From assembly GCA_020635915.1 (NCBI GenBank), contig JACJYU010000001.1, forward strand, positions 496,001 to 560,000: a DNA stretch of 64,000 bases, written 5' to 3'. This stretch comes from Flammeovirgaceae bacterium. Its GTDB lineage: Bacteria; Bacteroidota; Bacteroidia; Cytophagales; Cyclobacteriaceae. How positions within the stretch are numbered: position 1 is the stretch's first letter; each line of letters begins with the position of its first letter. Below the pieces are notes generated by a model, which worked only from the letters and a program-made list of their open reading frames with translations, did not search any database and was not told the DNA's origin. Shown piece after piece: positions 41,256 to 48,333 of the stretch. A program made the translations under genes and the position numbers.

Positions 41256-43358
41256 ATGAAGATAATGGCCGCCCTCCTTTTCATCATCGTATTAAACACC
41301 GGATGCAGCATGCAAAATGACGACAAAAGGCCCAACCGTTTGATCCACGCCACCAGCCCCTATCTGCTACAACATGCCTACAATCCCGTGGACTGGTATG
41401 AATGGGGCGAAGAAGCATTGGCCAAGGCAAAAAAAGAGGATAAACCCATTTTGGTGAGCATTGGTTATTCCTCCTGCCATTGGTGCCATGTGATGGAGCA
41501 TGAATCTTTTGAAAACGAGGACATTGCGGCCCTTATGAACGAAAATTTCGTCAGCATCAAGGTGGACCGCGAAGAACGGCCCGACATAGACCAAATATAT
41601 ATGGATGCCGTGCAGGCCATGGGGATCAACGGGGGCTGGCCGTTGAACGTGTTCATCACCCCCGATCAAAAGCCTTTTTACGGGGGCACTTACTTTTCCC
41701 CATCGAACTGGTCGCAATTGCTGTTGCAAATCTCCAAGGTGTACAGGGAAAAGCGTGAGGACATAGACAAATCGGCCGATGCCCTTGCCAGGAAACTGGC
41801 CGCCAGTGACCTGGACCGCTTCCGGCAACCGGACCAGGACGCCACGTTTACCGACCAGGGCATGAAGGCCATGTACGGGGCGTTGGCCTCCACCTTCGAC
41901 AACGAATGGGGGGGCATGGGGAAGGCGCCCAAGTTTGTCATGCCCACGCAGTGGCTTTTCCTGCTTCGATACTACACGAAGTCAAAAGACCCGCACGCGC
42001 TGGGGATGGCAGGGCTCACCCTGAAGAAGATGGCCATGGGAGGGCTTTACGACCAGGTAGGGGGCGGCTTTGCCCGGTATTCCGTGGACCGCAGATGGTT
42101 TGCCCCGCACTTTGAAAAAATGCTTTACGACAATGCGCAATTGCTTGGCCTCTACTCCGAAGCCTACCGCCTGACAAAAGAGGGTTTTTATAAGCGGGTG
42201 GCCTATGAGACCGTGGATTGGCTAACGAGGGAGATGATGGGCGAAGGAGGCGGGTTTTTTTCTGCCCTGGATGCCGACAGCGAGGGGGAGGAAGGCAAAT
42301 ATTACGTGTGGGGCAAAGCGGAATTTGACCGCGTTGCCCAGGGGCCTGCATGGCTGGCCAATTATTATTCCGTTACCGACAGTGGCAATTGGGAGCACGG
42401 CAACAACATCCTGTATGTGGAAAAACCGGAGGATGTTTTTATAAAGGAACACCACCTCACCCGTGCACAGTTTCACCAGGAACTGGATGCTGCCAGGAAA
42501 AAATTGCTGGCCGCGCGGGAAAAGAGGACAAGGCCCGGCCTGGACGACAAGGTACTTACCGGATGGAACGCCATGGCCATTCAGGGCCTCCTCGATGCCT
42601 ATTCCGCTTTTGGCGATGACAGGTTCTTGGAACTGGCCATCCGCAACATGCAATTCCTCGAAAAAAACCTAATGGACAAAAAAATTTACCGGTCTTTTAA
42701 AGTAAGGCGCTCGGCCACAGAGGGTTTTTTGGAGGACTACGCCTTTGTCATACAGGCTTACACCTCCCTGTACCAGTGCACCTTTGACGAAGCCTGGCTG
42801 GCCAAGGCCACGAAATGGCTGGAGTACACGCAGGCCCATTTTTACGACCCGGCAGAAGGTTACTTTCACTTTTCCAGTGGCAGTGCCGAAAAATTGATTG
42901 CACGCAAAAAGGAAATTTTCGACAACGTGGTGCCCTCCTCCAATGGCGTGATGGCCCGCAACTTATTGCACCTGGGGATACTCCTTGACCATGACGCCTA
43001 CCAATTGCAGGCGCGGAACATGGTGTCGCAAATCAACAGCCTCATAGAAGGGGAGCCTGCGTATATGTCAAACTGGGCCATCCTCTACAGCGAACTGGCC
43101 ACGCCCATGGCCGAAGTGGTGGTGGTGGGGCCAGGGGCAAAAGCAATGGCCAGGGAATTGAGGAAAAATTACCTGCCCTTCAGCCTGCTGATGGGGACAG
43201 GGCCGGGACCAGGCAGCATCCTGCCCCTGTTGGAGGGGAAGACAAACCTGGACGGGGAGCCCGCCACGATTTATGTGTGCTTTAATAAAACGTGCCAATT
43301 GCCTGTGCACAGTGTAAAACAGGCCCTGGAACAAATACCGGGGGGACAGCGGCCATAG
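41256..43358 (+). CDS. Thioredoxin-domain (DUF255/YyaL-like) lipoprotein
   Basis: 700 residues from the ATG at 41256. This start gives a classical lipoprotein signal (MKIMAALLFIIVLNTGCS, lipobox LNTGC); an ATG 18 bases upstream is also possible. The N-terminal thioredoxin-like domain has RLIHATSPYLLQHAYNPVDW and SIGYSSCHWCHVMEHESF, with CHWC as redox motif; the C-terminal half is an (alpha/alpha)6-barrel (FEKMLYDNAQLLGLYSEAY, LDDKVLTGWNAMAIQGLL). This is the YyaL/SPATA20 layout. The cellular role is uncertain; the signal peptide predicts an envelope location, unlike many family members. It overlaps or nearly overlaps the GSCFA gene. Confidence 0.88.
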   Translation: MKIMAALLFIIVLNTGCSMQNDDKRPNRLIHATSPYLLQHAYNPVDWYEWGEEALAKAKKEDKPILVSIGYSSCHWCHVMEHESFENEDIAALMNENFVSIKVDREERPDIDQIYMDAVQAMGINGGWPLNVFITPDQKPFYGGTYFSPSNWSQLLLQISKVYREKREDIDKSADALARKLAASDLDRFRQPDQDATFTDQGMKAMYGALASTFDNEWGGMGKAPKFVMPTQWLFLLRYYTKSKDPHALGMAGLTLKKMAMGGLYDQVGGGFARYSVDRRWFAPHFEKMLYDNAQLLGLYSEAYRLTKEGFYKRVAYETVDWLTREMMGEGGGFFSALDADSEGEEGKYYVWGKAEFDRVAQGPAWLANYYSVTDSGNWEHGNNILYVEKPEDVFIKEHHLTRAQFHQELDAARKKLLAAREKRTRPGLDDKVLTGWNAMAIQGLLDAYSAFGDDRFLELAIRNMQFLEKNLMDKKIYRSFKVRRSATEGFLEDYAFVIQAYTSLYQCTFDEAWLAKATKWLEYTQAHFYDPAEGYFHFSSGSAEKLIARKKEIFDNVVPSSNGVMARNLLHLGILLDHDAYQLQARNMVSQINSLIEGEPAYMSNWAILYSELATPMAEVVVVGPGAKAMARELRKNYLPFSLLMGTGPGPGSILPLLEGKTNLDGEPATIYVCFNKTCQLPVHSVKQALEQIPGGQRP

Positions 43359-43449
43359 GGGCAAAAATCGCGGTTTTTTAAATGCATTGGCCGTACTTGA
43401 ACGGGAATTCAATATTCTATATATTTAAGAGGTCACTAATCAATATGTC

Positions 43450-44190
43450 ATGGACAAAGCAACTTATTTAGCCAACTGGGACCACTACATGGTCCTGGGG
43501 AGTGTGGTTTTCCTCGGTATCGGCCTCCTTATCTTTCTTTTTTACAATTTCAAGGTCGTGCAAATAAAAGACCTTAAGGAGCGGTACGATTACGTAAGCA
43601 CAAATGAAATCCGGTACTTTTGGTACTCCCTGCTGGCGGTTGTCATTGCCGTTTGCGTTTTCCTCAACTCTGTGGCCACGGCCACAGTGGCCTCGCGCTA
43701 CGAATGGCTTATATACGTAAGGTTGATCGTTACCGGCATCCTTGGGATCATTGCTTACCTGTTTACCAACAGTACCATCAACATATATTACCCCCGTTTT
43801 TTGATGAAACGGTTGAACCGCATAAGGAACACCCCCCGCGTTTCCCCTGACGGGAACAAGATGCGCAAGCTTAGCGAGGAGGAGGAAGACGCCCATTTGG
43901 AGGAGTATATGATTGCCGAGGAGGAGAGTTCCGTCCACTCCGTGGACTATGACGTATGGATAGATGAAAAGACCGGCCACAAAAAAATAGAAAAGTACTT
44001 TGACTACCTGCAAACCGAGGAGTGCCCGCGGTGCGGGTACTACACCCTTAAAATAGACAGGGAGGAGGTGGTAACACCGCCCACCCATAGCGCGGCCGGC
44101 ACCCTTCACAAGCACTACAAGTGTTCTTTTTGCGGGCACCGGGAGATGAGGGAGGTAACCATTGCGGCATTGTCGGGCAACGTAGCGTAG
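43450..44190 (+). CDS. Three-pass membrane protein with C-terminal zinc ribbon
   Basis: 246 residues, family not recognised. Membrane segments at about 14-34 (VLGSVVFLGIGLLIFLFY), 56-76 (YFWYSLLAVVIAVCVFLN) and 88-107 (YVRLIVTGILGIIAYLF). A cytosolic, acidic stretch (SEEEEDAHLEEY) follows, and two Cys pairs CPRCGYY and CSFCGH form a zinc ribbon near the C-terminus. The layout suggests a membrane-tethered zinc-binding tail. The preceding 91 bases contain TATATTTA, close to a -7 box, but no clear promoter. Confidence 0.75.
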   Translation: MDKATYLANWDHYMVLGSVVFLGIGLLIFLFYNFKVVQIKDLKERYDYVSTNEIRYFWYSLLAVVIAVCVFLNSVATATVASRYEWLIYVRLIVTGILGIIAYLFTNSTINIYYPRFLMKRLNRIRNTPRVSPDGNKMRKLSEEEEDAHLEEYMIAEEESSVHSVDYDVWIDEKTGHKKIEKYFDYLQTEECPRCGYYTLKIDREEVVTPPTHSAAGTLHKHYKCSFCGHREMREVTIAALSGNVA

Positions 44191-44212
44191 GTAAAACCTG
44201 CTGTATGGGGGT

Positions 44213-45286
44213 TTAATATTTCTTGAAAGCCGAGGGGGTAATACCTTCTATCTTTTTGAATGCTTCGTTGAATGTACTCTTCGAGTTAAAACCGCACTCC
44301 CTCGCAATGGTTTCGATGGTGTATTTATCAAAAGCCGGGTCCTTCAGTAACAATCTTGCTTTGTTCACCCGATACTTATTTACGAAATCAAAAAAATTGG
44401 TTCCAAGATGCACGTTGAGCAACTGGGAGAGTTTATGCTCACTGATATTCAAGTGGGCAGCAATCTCTACCATTTTTAAGGCCCTGTTCAAATAGGGTTC
44501 CCTATCCTTCATAAGATTATTCAGTCGTTCCTTTAAATGCATTACCTCCCCATTCTCAATAGAAGATTTGGCGTATGGCTCTTTCTTTATCCCCACCTTT
44601 ACTTTATTTATCACATTCAAGAACAAATAAAAAACAGATAACATGGTGATCAACCGTATGGTCGTATCAAAAACATCAATCCATTCATAATTAAAGAAAA
44701 GGGTAAAGAACAACCAGGCTACTTTCACCAAACCAAAAAGAAAGTAGGATGCCAGAATAATTTGATCTAAAGAAATACCGGGTGAGAAAAATCGCTTTAC
44801 CTCCCAAACCCATTTCATTTTTGACTGCATGTAATAACCATACCCAACGATCTGGGCTATCAATATTACCCTGAACAGTATAAATTGAATGGAATTAATA
44901 CTTTCCCCATTCCAAATTGTTCGTTGAATAAATTCTATTTTCTCATCAGCATTTAATATGTAGACAGGTAGGTAGGAGGAAATGATAGATAATGCTGGCA
45001 AAAAATGAATCCAATTGAACTTCAACGTCCGCTGACTCACATACAAAAACAACAACGGGCCAAGTAATAAGGCCAATGGGTCTGTTAATAATAGAAGGTG
45101 TGGATTTTCTAAGTAAAAAGTAGTCCAGTAGAGATTCTGCTCCAGCAGGATGAGACAGAAGAATATGAGGTAAAAAGCGAGGTAGTGGGCTCTTGCAAAC
45201 CACCAACTTTTACTCAGTAACCAAACCAGTCCCATTACGATGCCCAACCCACAAACGAACTCTGTTATCCAGTTAAATACTTCCAT
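44213..45286 (-). CDS. Membrane-anchored AraC-family transcriptional regulator
   Basis: 357 residues from the ATG at 45286; an in-frame GTG at 45313 gives a 366-residue form. The N-terminal 230 residues hold about seven hydrophobic segments (for example GLGIVMGLVWLL and YLAFYLIFFCLILL), typical of AraC-type regulators with a 7TM sensor. The C-terminal 100 residues are the AraC DNA-binding domain with two helix-turn-helix motifs (VEIAAHLNISEHKLSQLLN and IETIARECGFNSKSTFNEAF). The signal sensed is unknown. It diverges from a secreted-protein/hydrolase pair. Base composition is clearly AT-richer than the neighbours. Confidence 0.88.
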   Translation of the reverse strand: MEVFNWITEFVCGLGIVMGLVWLLSKSWWFARAHYLAFYLIFFCLILLEQNLYWTTFYLENPHLLLLTDPLALLLGPLLFLYVSQRTLKFNWIHFLPALSIISSYLPVYILNADEKIEFIQRTIWNGESINSIQFILFRVILIAQIVGYGYYMQSKMKWVWEVKRFFSPGISLDQIILASYFLFGLVKVAWLFFTLFFNYEWIDVFDTTIRLITMLSVFYLFLNVINKVKVGIKKEPYAKSSIENGEVMHLKERLNNLMKDREPYLNRALKMVEIAAHLNISEHKLSQLLNVHLGTNFFDFVNKYRVNKARLLLKDPAFDKYTIETIARECGFNSKSTFNEAFKKIEGITPSAFKKY

Positions 45287-45460
45287 TTTATACAACCAAA
45301 AATTATCCCCCACAATAGGGGGGCTTTACCAACCGAAAAACCAAATATTGTACGAATCCCATGTATTCGAACATAACACAAGGAGACGTGCATCTGATTT
45401 GCATTTCAAACTACGATTTTGCCACCATAGATTTTAACCATCTTCTAAATTATTAAAACT
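45287..45460. other. Divergent control region of the accessory block
   Basis: 174 bases without a gene. Holds a CCCCC/GGGGG hairpin (45307-45323) just inside the upstream end and an inverted repeat at 45349-45373. No perfect TAnnTTTG box was found on either strand; TACGATTTTG at 45412 onward is two bases too wide. Confidence 0.5.
45349..45373. promoter_or_regulatory. Inverted repeat, candidate operator for the AraC-type regulator
   Basis: TGTACGAAT (45349-45357) and ATTCGAACA (45365-45373) are inverted copies with one mismatch in nine, centred on a 7-base spacer. Located between the divergent AraC gene and the 45461 gene, so it may control both. AraC proteins usually bind direct repeats, so a different regulator is also possible. 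Confidence 0.45.
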
Positions 45461-46048
45461 ATGCAAATTCCATATTTTGGCATCCTGTCGATTCTTCTCT
45501 CTCTCAATGCTTTTAGTCAGGCATCACTCTCCGATTTCAAGTATGAACCTTCAGAGGCTTACCCTTTCGGGCGCCCCAACCCTGATGCTCCGGAACAGAT
45601 TAAGGATTATCAGGATATCATTGGTCTTAGTGATTGTAAATCGCTAAAACGTGACAGCCAAGGTGAGTGGTTAAAGGACTCTGTAGATGTAATATGGCGG
45701 TTCAAATATATCATGAACGGGATGGCCGTGCAGGACGAATCCTTAAAAGCAGACCAGGTTCATACAAGTAGCATCAGGCAATTCGATAAGGAGGCTGGTA
45801 AATGGTATGTCACCTTTTACAGCTCCGCTGCACCCTCCAACTCATTAACGGCCTGGGAAGGTGGAATGAATGGTGGCAAAATGATCCTGTACAAGGAACA
45901 GAAGGCGCCCAATGGAATGGATGGTTTTTTCAAGATCACCTTCTATGACATTTCAAAAAACGGATTCAACTGGAGGGGCGAATGGGTTGATCCAAAAGAA
46001 AAATTTGCCTACCCAACCTGGTACCTGTTTTGCACCAAAAGAAACTGA
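45461..46048 (+). CDS. Secreted protein of unknown function
   Basis: 195 residues with a signal peptide (FGILSILLSLNAFSQ). The mature part contains several short motifs of beta-strand look (VDVIWRFKYIMNGMAVQD, WYVTFYSSAAPSN, ITFYDISKNGFNWRGEW), which suggests a lipocalin-like or DUF1579-type barrel; I do not recognise a family with certainty. The next gene starts two bases after its stop, so the pair forms an operon. Confidence 0.7.
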   Translation: MQIPYFGILSILLSLNAFSQASLSDFKYEPSEAYPFGRPNPDAPEQIKDYQDIIGLSDCKSLKRDSQGEWLKDSVDVIWRFKYIMNGMAVQDESLKADQVHTSSIRQFDKEAGKWYVTFYSSAAPSNSLTAWEGGMNGGKMILYKEQKAPNGMDGFFKITFYDISKNGFNWRGEWVDPKEKFAYPTWYLFCTKRN

Positions 46049-46050
46049 CC

Positions 46051-46968
46051 GTGACTTCCACAAAACTTATCGCTGGGCTCATCATCTTTTCTAGCTATGC
46101 TGGTCATGCACAGTTTAAAAACTATTCCGATCATTATGTAAACAACAAAGGCGTCAACATTCATTATGTAACCAAAGGAAGCGGTCCAACTTTGGTATTC
46201 CTTCATGGCTTCCCTGATTTCTGGTTTACCTGGAAATATCAAATGGACAAGCTTTCGGAAAATTATAGAGTTGTTGGCATTGACTTAAGGGCTTACAATA
46301 AAAGTGACGGCCCTGAAGCAACAGAGGCGTATCAAATGATTGAACTGATGTCCGATGTGCTGGCTGTGATTAAAGACCTGGAGGTTGATAAAGTAACCCT
46401 GGTGGGGAATGACTGGGGCGGTGCCATCGCATGGCAAATCGCTACCTATTACCCTGATAAGGTAAGCGGACTGATTGCCTGCAATATTCCTCATCCGAAA
46501 AGTTTAAGCAACTATTTGAATGCACATCCGGAAACAGCCAACTACACTAAAAAGAATAAGGCTACTAATGCGACTGAATACTGGACCATCCGTCAATTGA
46601 TGGAGGCATCGGGCGCAAATGAACATGAACTGTCATCATTCTATCAAAGTGCCTTTGAGACATCCCATATTCAAGGGATGTTAAATTATTATGAGGCCAG
46701 TTACCCTAAACCCTCTAAAGGTGCCAGCCTATCGAACACGATAGAACGAAAAATAAAATGTCCGGTACTAATGATCCATGGAATGAAAGATACTGCGTTC
46801 CCGCCAGGCACATTAAATGATCATTGGTTGTGGATCGAAAATTCTTTTACCCTTCACACTTATCCCGATGCGGGTCACTTTATTCAACGGGAGGAACCCG
46901 AAAAAGTATTTTACCAAATTCAACAATGGCTGACAGATCAATACAAAAAAGAGAATAAGCAAAATTAG
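46051..46968 (+). CDS. Secreted alpha/beta hydrolase, epoxide-hydrolase-like
   Basis: 305 residues from a GTG at 46051, two bases after the upstream stop; this start gives a signal peptide (TKLIAGLIIFSSYAGHA-Q). The fold shows the oxyanion region FLHGFPDFWFTW, a nucleophile elbow GNDWGGAIAW with Asp as nucleophile (as in epoxide hydrolases and haloalkane dehalogenases), and the catalytic His in DAGHFIQREEPE. The substrate cannot be read. Convergent with and overlapping the aminotransferase gene by four bases. Confidence 0.85.
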   Translation: MTSTKLIAGLIIFSSYAGHAQFKNYSDHYVNNKGVNIHYVTKGSGPTLVFLHGFPDFWFTWKYQMDKLSENYRVVGIDLRAYNKSDGPEATEAYQMIELMSDVLAVIKDLEVDKVTLVGNDWGGAIAWQIATYYPDKVSGLIACNIPHPKSLSNYLNAHPETANYTKKNKATNATEYWTIRQLMEASGANEHELSSFYQSAFETSHIQGMLNYYEASYPKPSKGASLSNTIERKIKCPVLMIHGMKDTAFPPGTLNDHWLWIENSFTLHTYPDAGHFIQREEPEKVFYQIQQWLTDQYKKENKQN

Positions 46969-48194
46969 ATCAGCCCTGAGAAGGATTGTATGAACCGGTC
47001 GATGTCCGGCTTTGAAACAAACATGTGGCATGATATTCTAATTCCATTGTATTTAGGAAGCACTTTGACGATAATATCTTCTTTGGCCAGTTCCGCTGCC
47101 ACCTTTCTGTACTCTCCCTCTTTAAGCGTAAAACTTACAATTCCTGTAGAAAGTGAATCTGCCTGAGGGCTGATGATTACAATACCCTTTAATTCCTTTA
47201 ATCGAGAGAGGCAATAGGATCGTATTTCCAGGCAACGATTCTCAATTTTTTCTTTCCCTATTAAGTTAAGCCAATCGATGGCCACGCCCAACCCGGAAAT
47301 CAACGCCACATTTCTTGTACCCGATGAAGCGGAGTAACTTTCAAAACCTGAGGATGTAAAAACCGGGTTGATTTTTTGTTGTAGTTCCTTACTCCAACAA
47401 ACAAAACCTGTTTCCTTGGGCCCCAGCATCCATTTGTGGCCACTTGCGGCATAAGCATCCACACCCATTGATTTCACATCCACGCTGATCAGACCGGGTG
47501 CCTGAGCCCCGTCTGCAATCAATACAATTCCTTTTGGCTTTGTAATTTTTGAAATCTCCTCAAATGGCATTTTTAAGCCCGTCAATGTATTGACGTGACT
47601 CAGCATTACTACTTTAGTCTTAGCGGTAATATTGCCCACCACTGCTTCGATCACTGTTTCTTTTGAAAGGGCAGGCACTGGCATCTGCAATTTCTTTATG
47701 ACTGCACCCTGAGTAGCTGCCAGGTATTCCAATCCAATCTCCCCTCCCCCGTGTTCGTGGGTAGTGGTAAGTATTTCATCACCTTTATTCAGTTTCAGCG
47801 ATTGGCCAATCAAGCTCAAGCCCTCTGTTGTATTTCGCGTAAGAATAATATCTTCCACATCAGCATTTACAAATCCAGCCACTTTCGCCCTTACCTGCTC
47901 CATCCGTGCACCCAGGTCTCCCCAATTTTCAATGGCAGGGTTCATTTCCAGTTGCCGCATCATAGCGTGAACCTCATCGGTAACAATCACCGGACTCGGG
48001 CCCAGGCTGCCCGTATTGAGGTAAACCCTACCGTTTGGCACATGAAGGTGTTTACGAACGAGCGCAAATAGTTCATCATCGGATGAAGCGTTTTTTAGTT
48101 CTTCTAAAGGAGGATTAATACGCAGATGAGTTAGCGGCAATACGCCTACGCTGCCCAACAGCCCTTTCTTGATAAACTGTCTTCTGGAAGTCAT
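46965..48194 (-). CDS. Class V aminotransferase-fold PLP enzyme with Tat signal
   Basis: 409 residues from the ATG at 48194. The N-terminus TSRRQFIKKGLLGSVGVLPL has the twin-arginine pattern, so export as a folded protein is predicted. PLP-enzyme features: ILTRNTTEGLSLIGQSL, TTTHEHGGGEI, VLIADGAQAPGL (Asp binding the cofactor) and the PLP-lysine in ASGHKWMLGPKETGF. It resembles the isopenicillin-N epimerase (CefD) branch of class V enzymes. The substrate is unknown. A possible N-terminal extension to 48407 lies over the priA start and is not supported. Confidence 0.85.
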   Translation of the reverse strand: MTSRRQFIKKGLLGSVGVLPLTHLRINPPLEELKNASSDDELFALVRKHLHVPNGRVYLNTGSLGPSPVIVTDEVHAMMRQLEMNPAIENWGDLGARMEQVRAKVAGFVNADVEDIILTRNTTEGLSLIGQSLKLNKGDEILTTTHEHGGGEIGLEYLAATQGAVIKKLQMPVPALSKETVIEAVVGNITAKTKVVMLSHVNTLTGLKMPFEEISKITKPKGIVLIADGAQAPGLISVDVKSMGVDAYAASGHKWMLGPKETGFVCWSKELQQKINPVFTSSGFESYSASSGTRNVALISGLGVAIDWLNLIGKEKIENRCLEIRSYCLSRLKELKGIVIISPQADSLSTGIVSFTLKEGEYRKVAAELAKEDIIVKVLPKYNGIRISCHMFVSKPDIDRFIQSFSGLI

Positions 48195-48333
48195 ACAACC
48201 AATGTAACAAGGGATTGGGAAAAAGAAAACTTGGGAAGCAACAACCGCTACAAATATTCCCAAATTTAGAGCGGCTGCCTTCCCTTCTTCCAAGGAAATT
48301 ACGTTTTGACCTGTTACCTTGCCATGGCGTGCC

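Larger units (their letters stand above)
44213..48194. other. AT-rich accessory block
   Basis: Four genes (AraC-type regulator, secreted unknown, hydrolase, aminotransferase) with lower GC than the surroundings. By hand count 44581-44640 has 16 G+C of 60, against 35 of 60 at 42541-42600. No integrase, repeats or tRNA flank it, so transfer is likely but the route is not visible. Confidence 0.55.

Noticed and set aside
44213..48194. Possible prophage or integrated element
   Set aside because: Composition is unusual but there is no integrase, transposase, terminal repeat or tRNA target at the borders, so it is described only as an AT-rich block.
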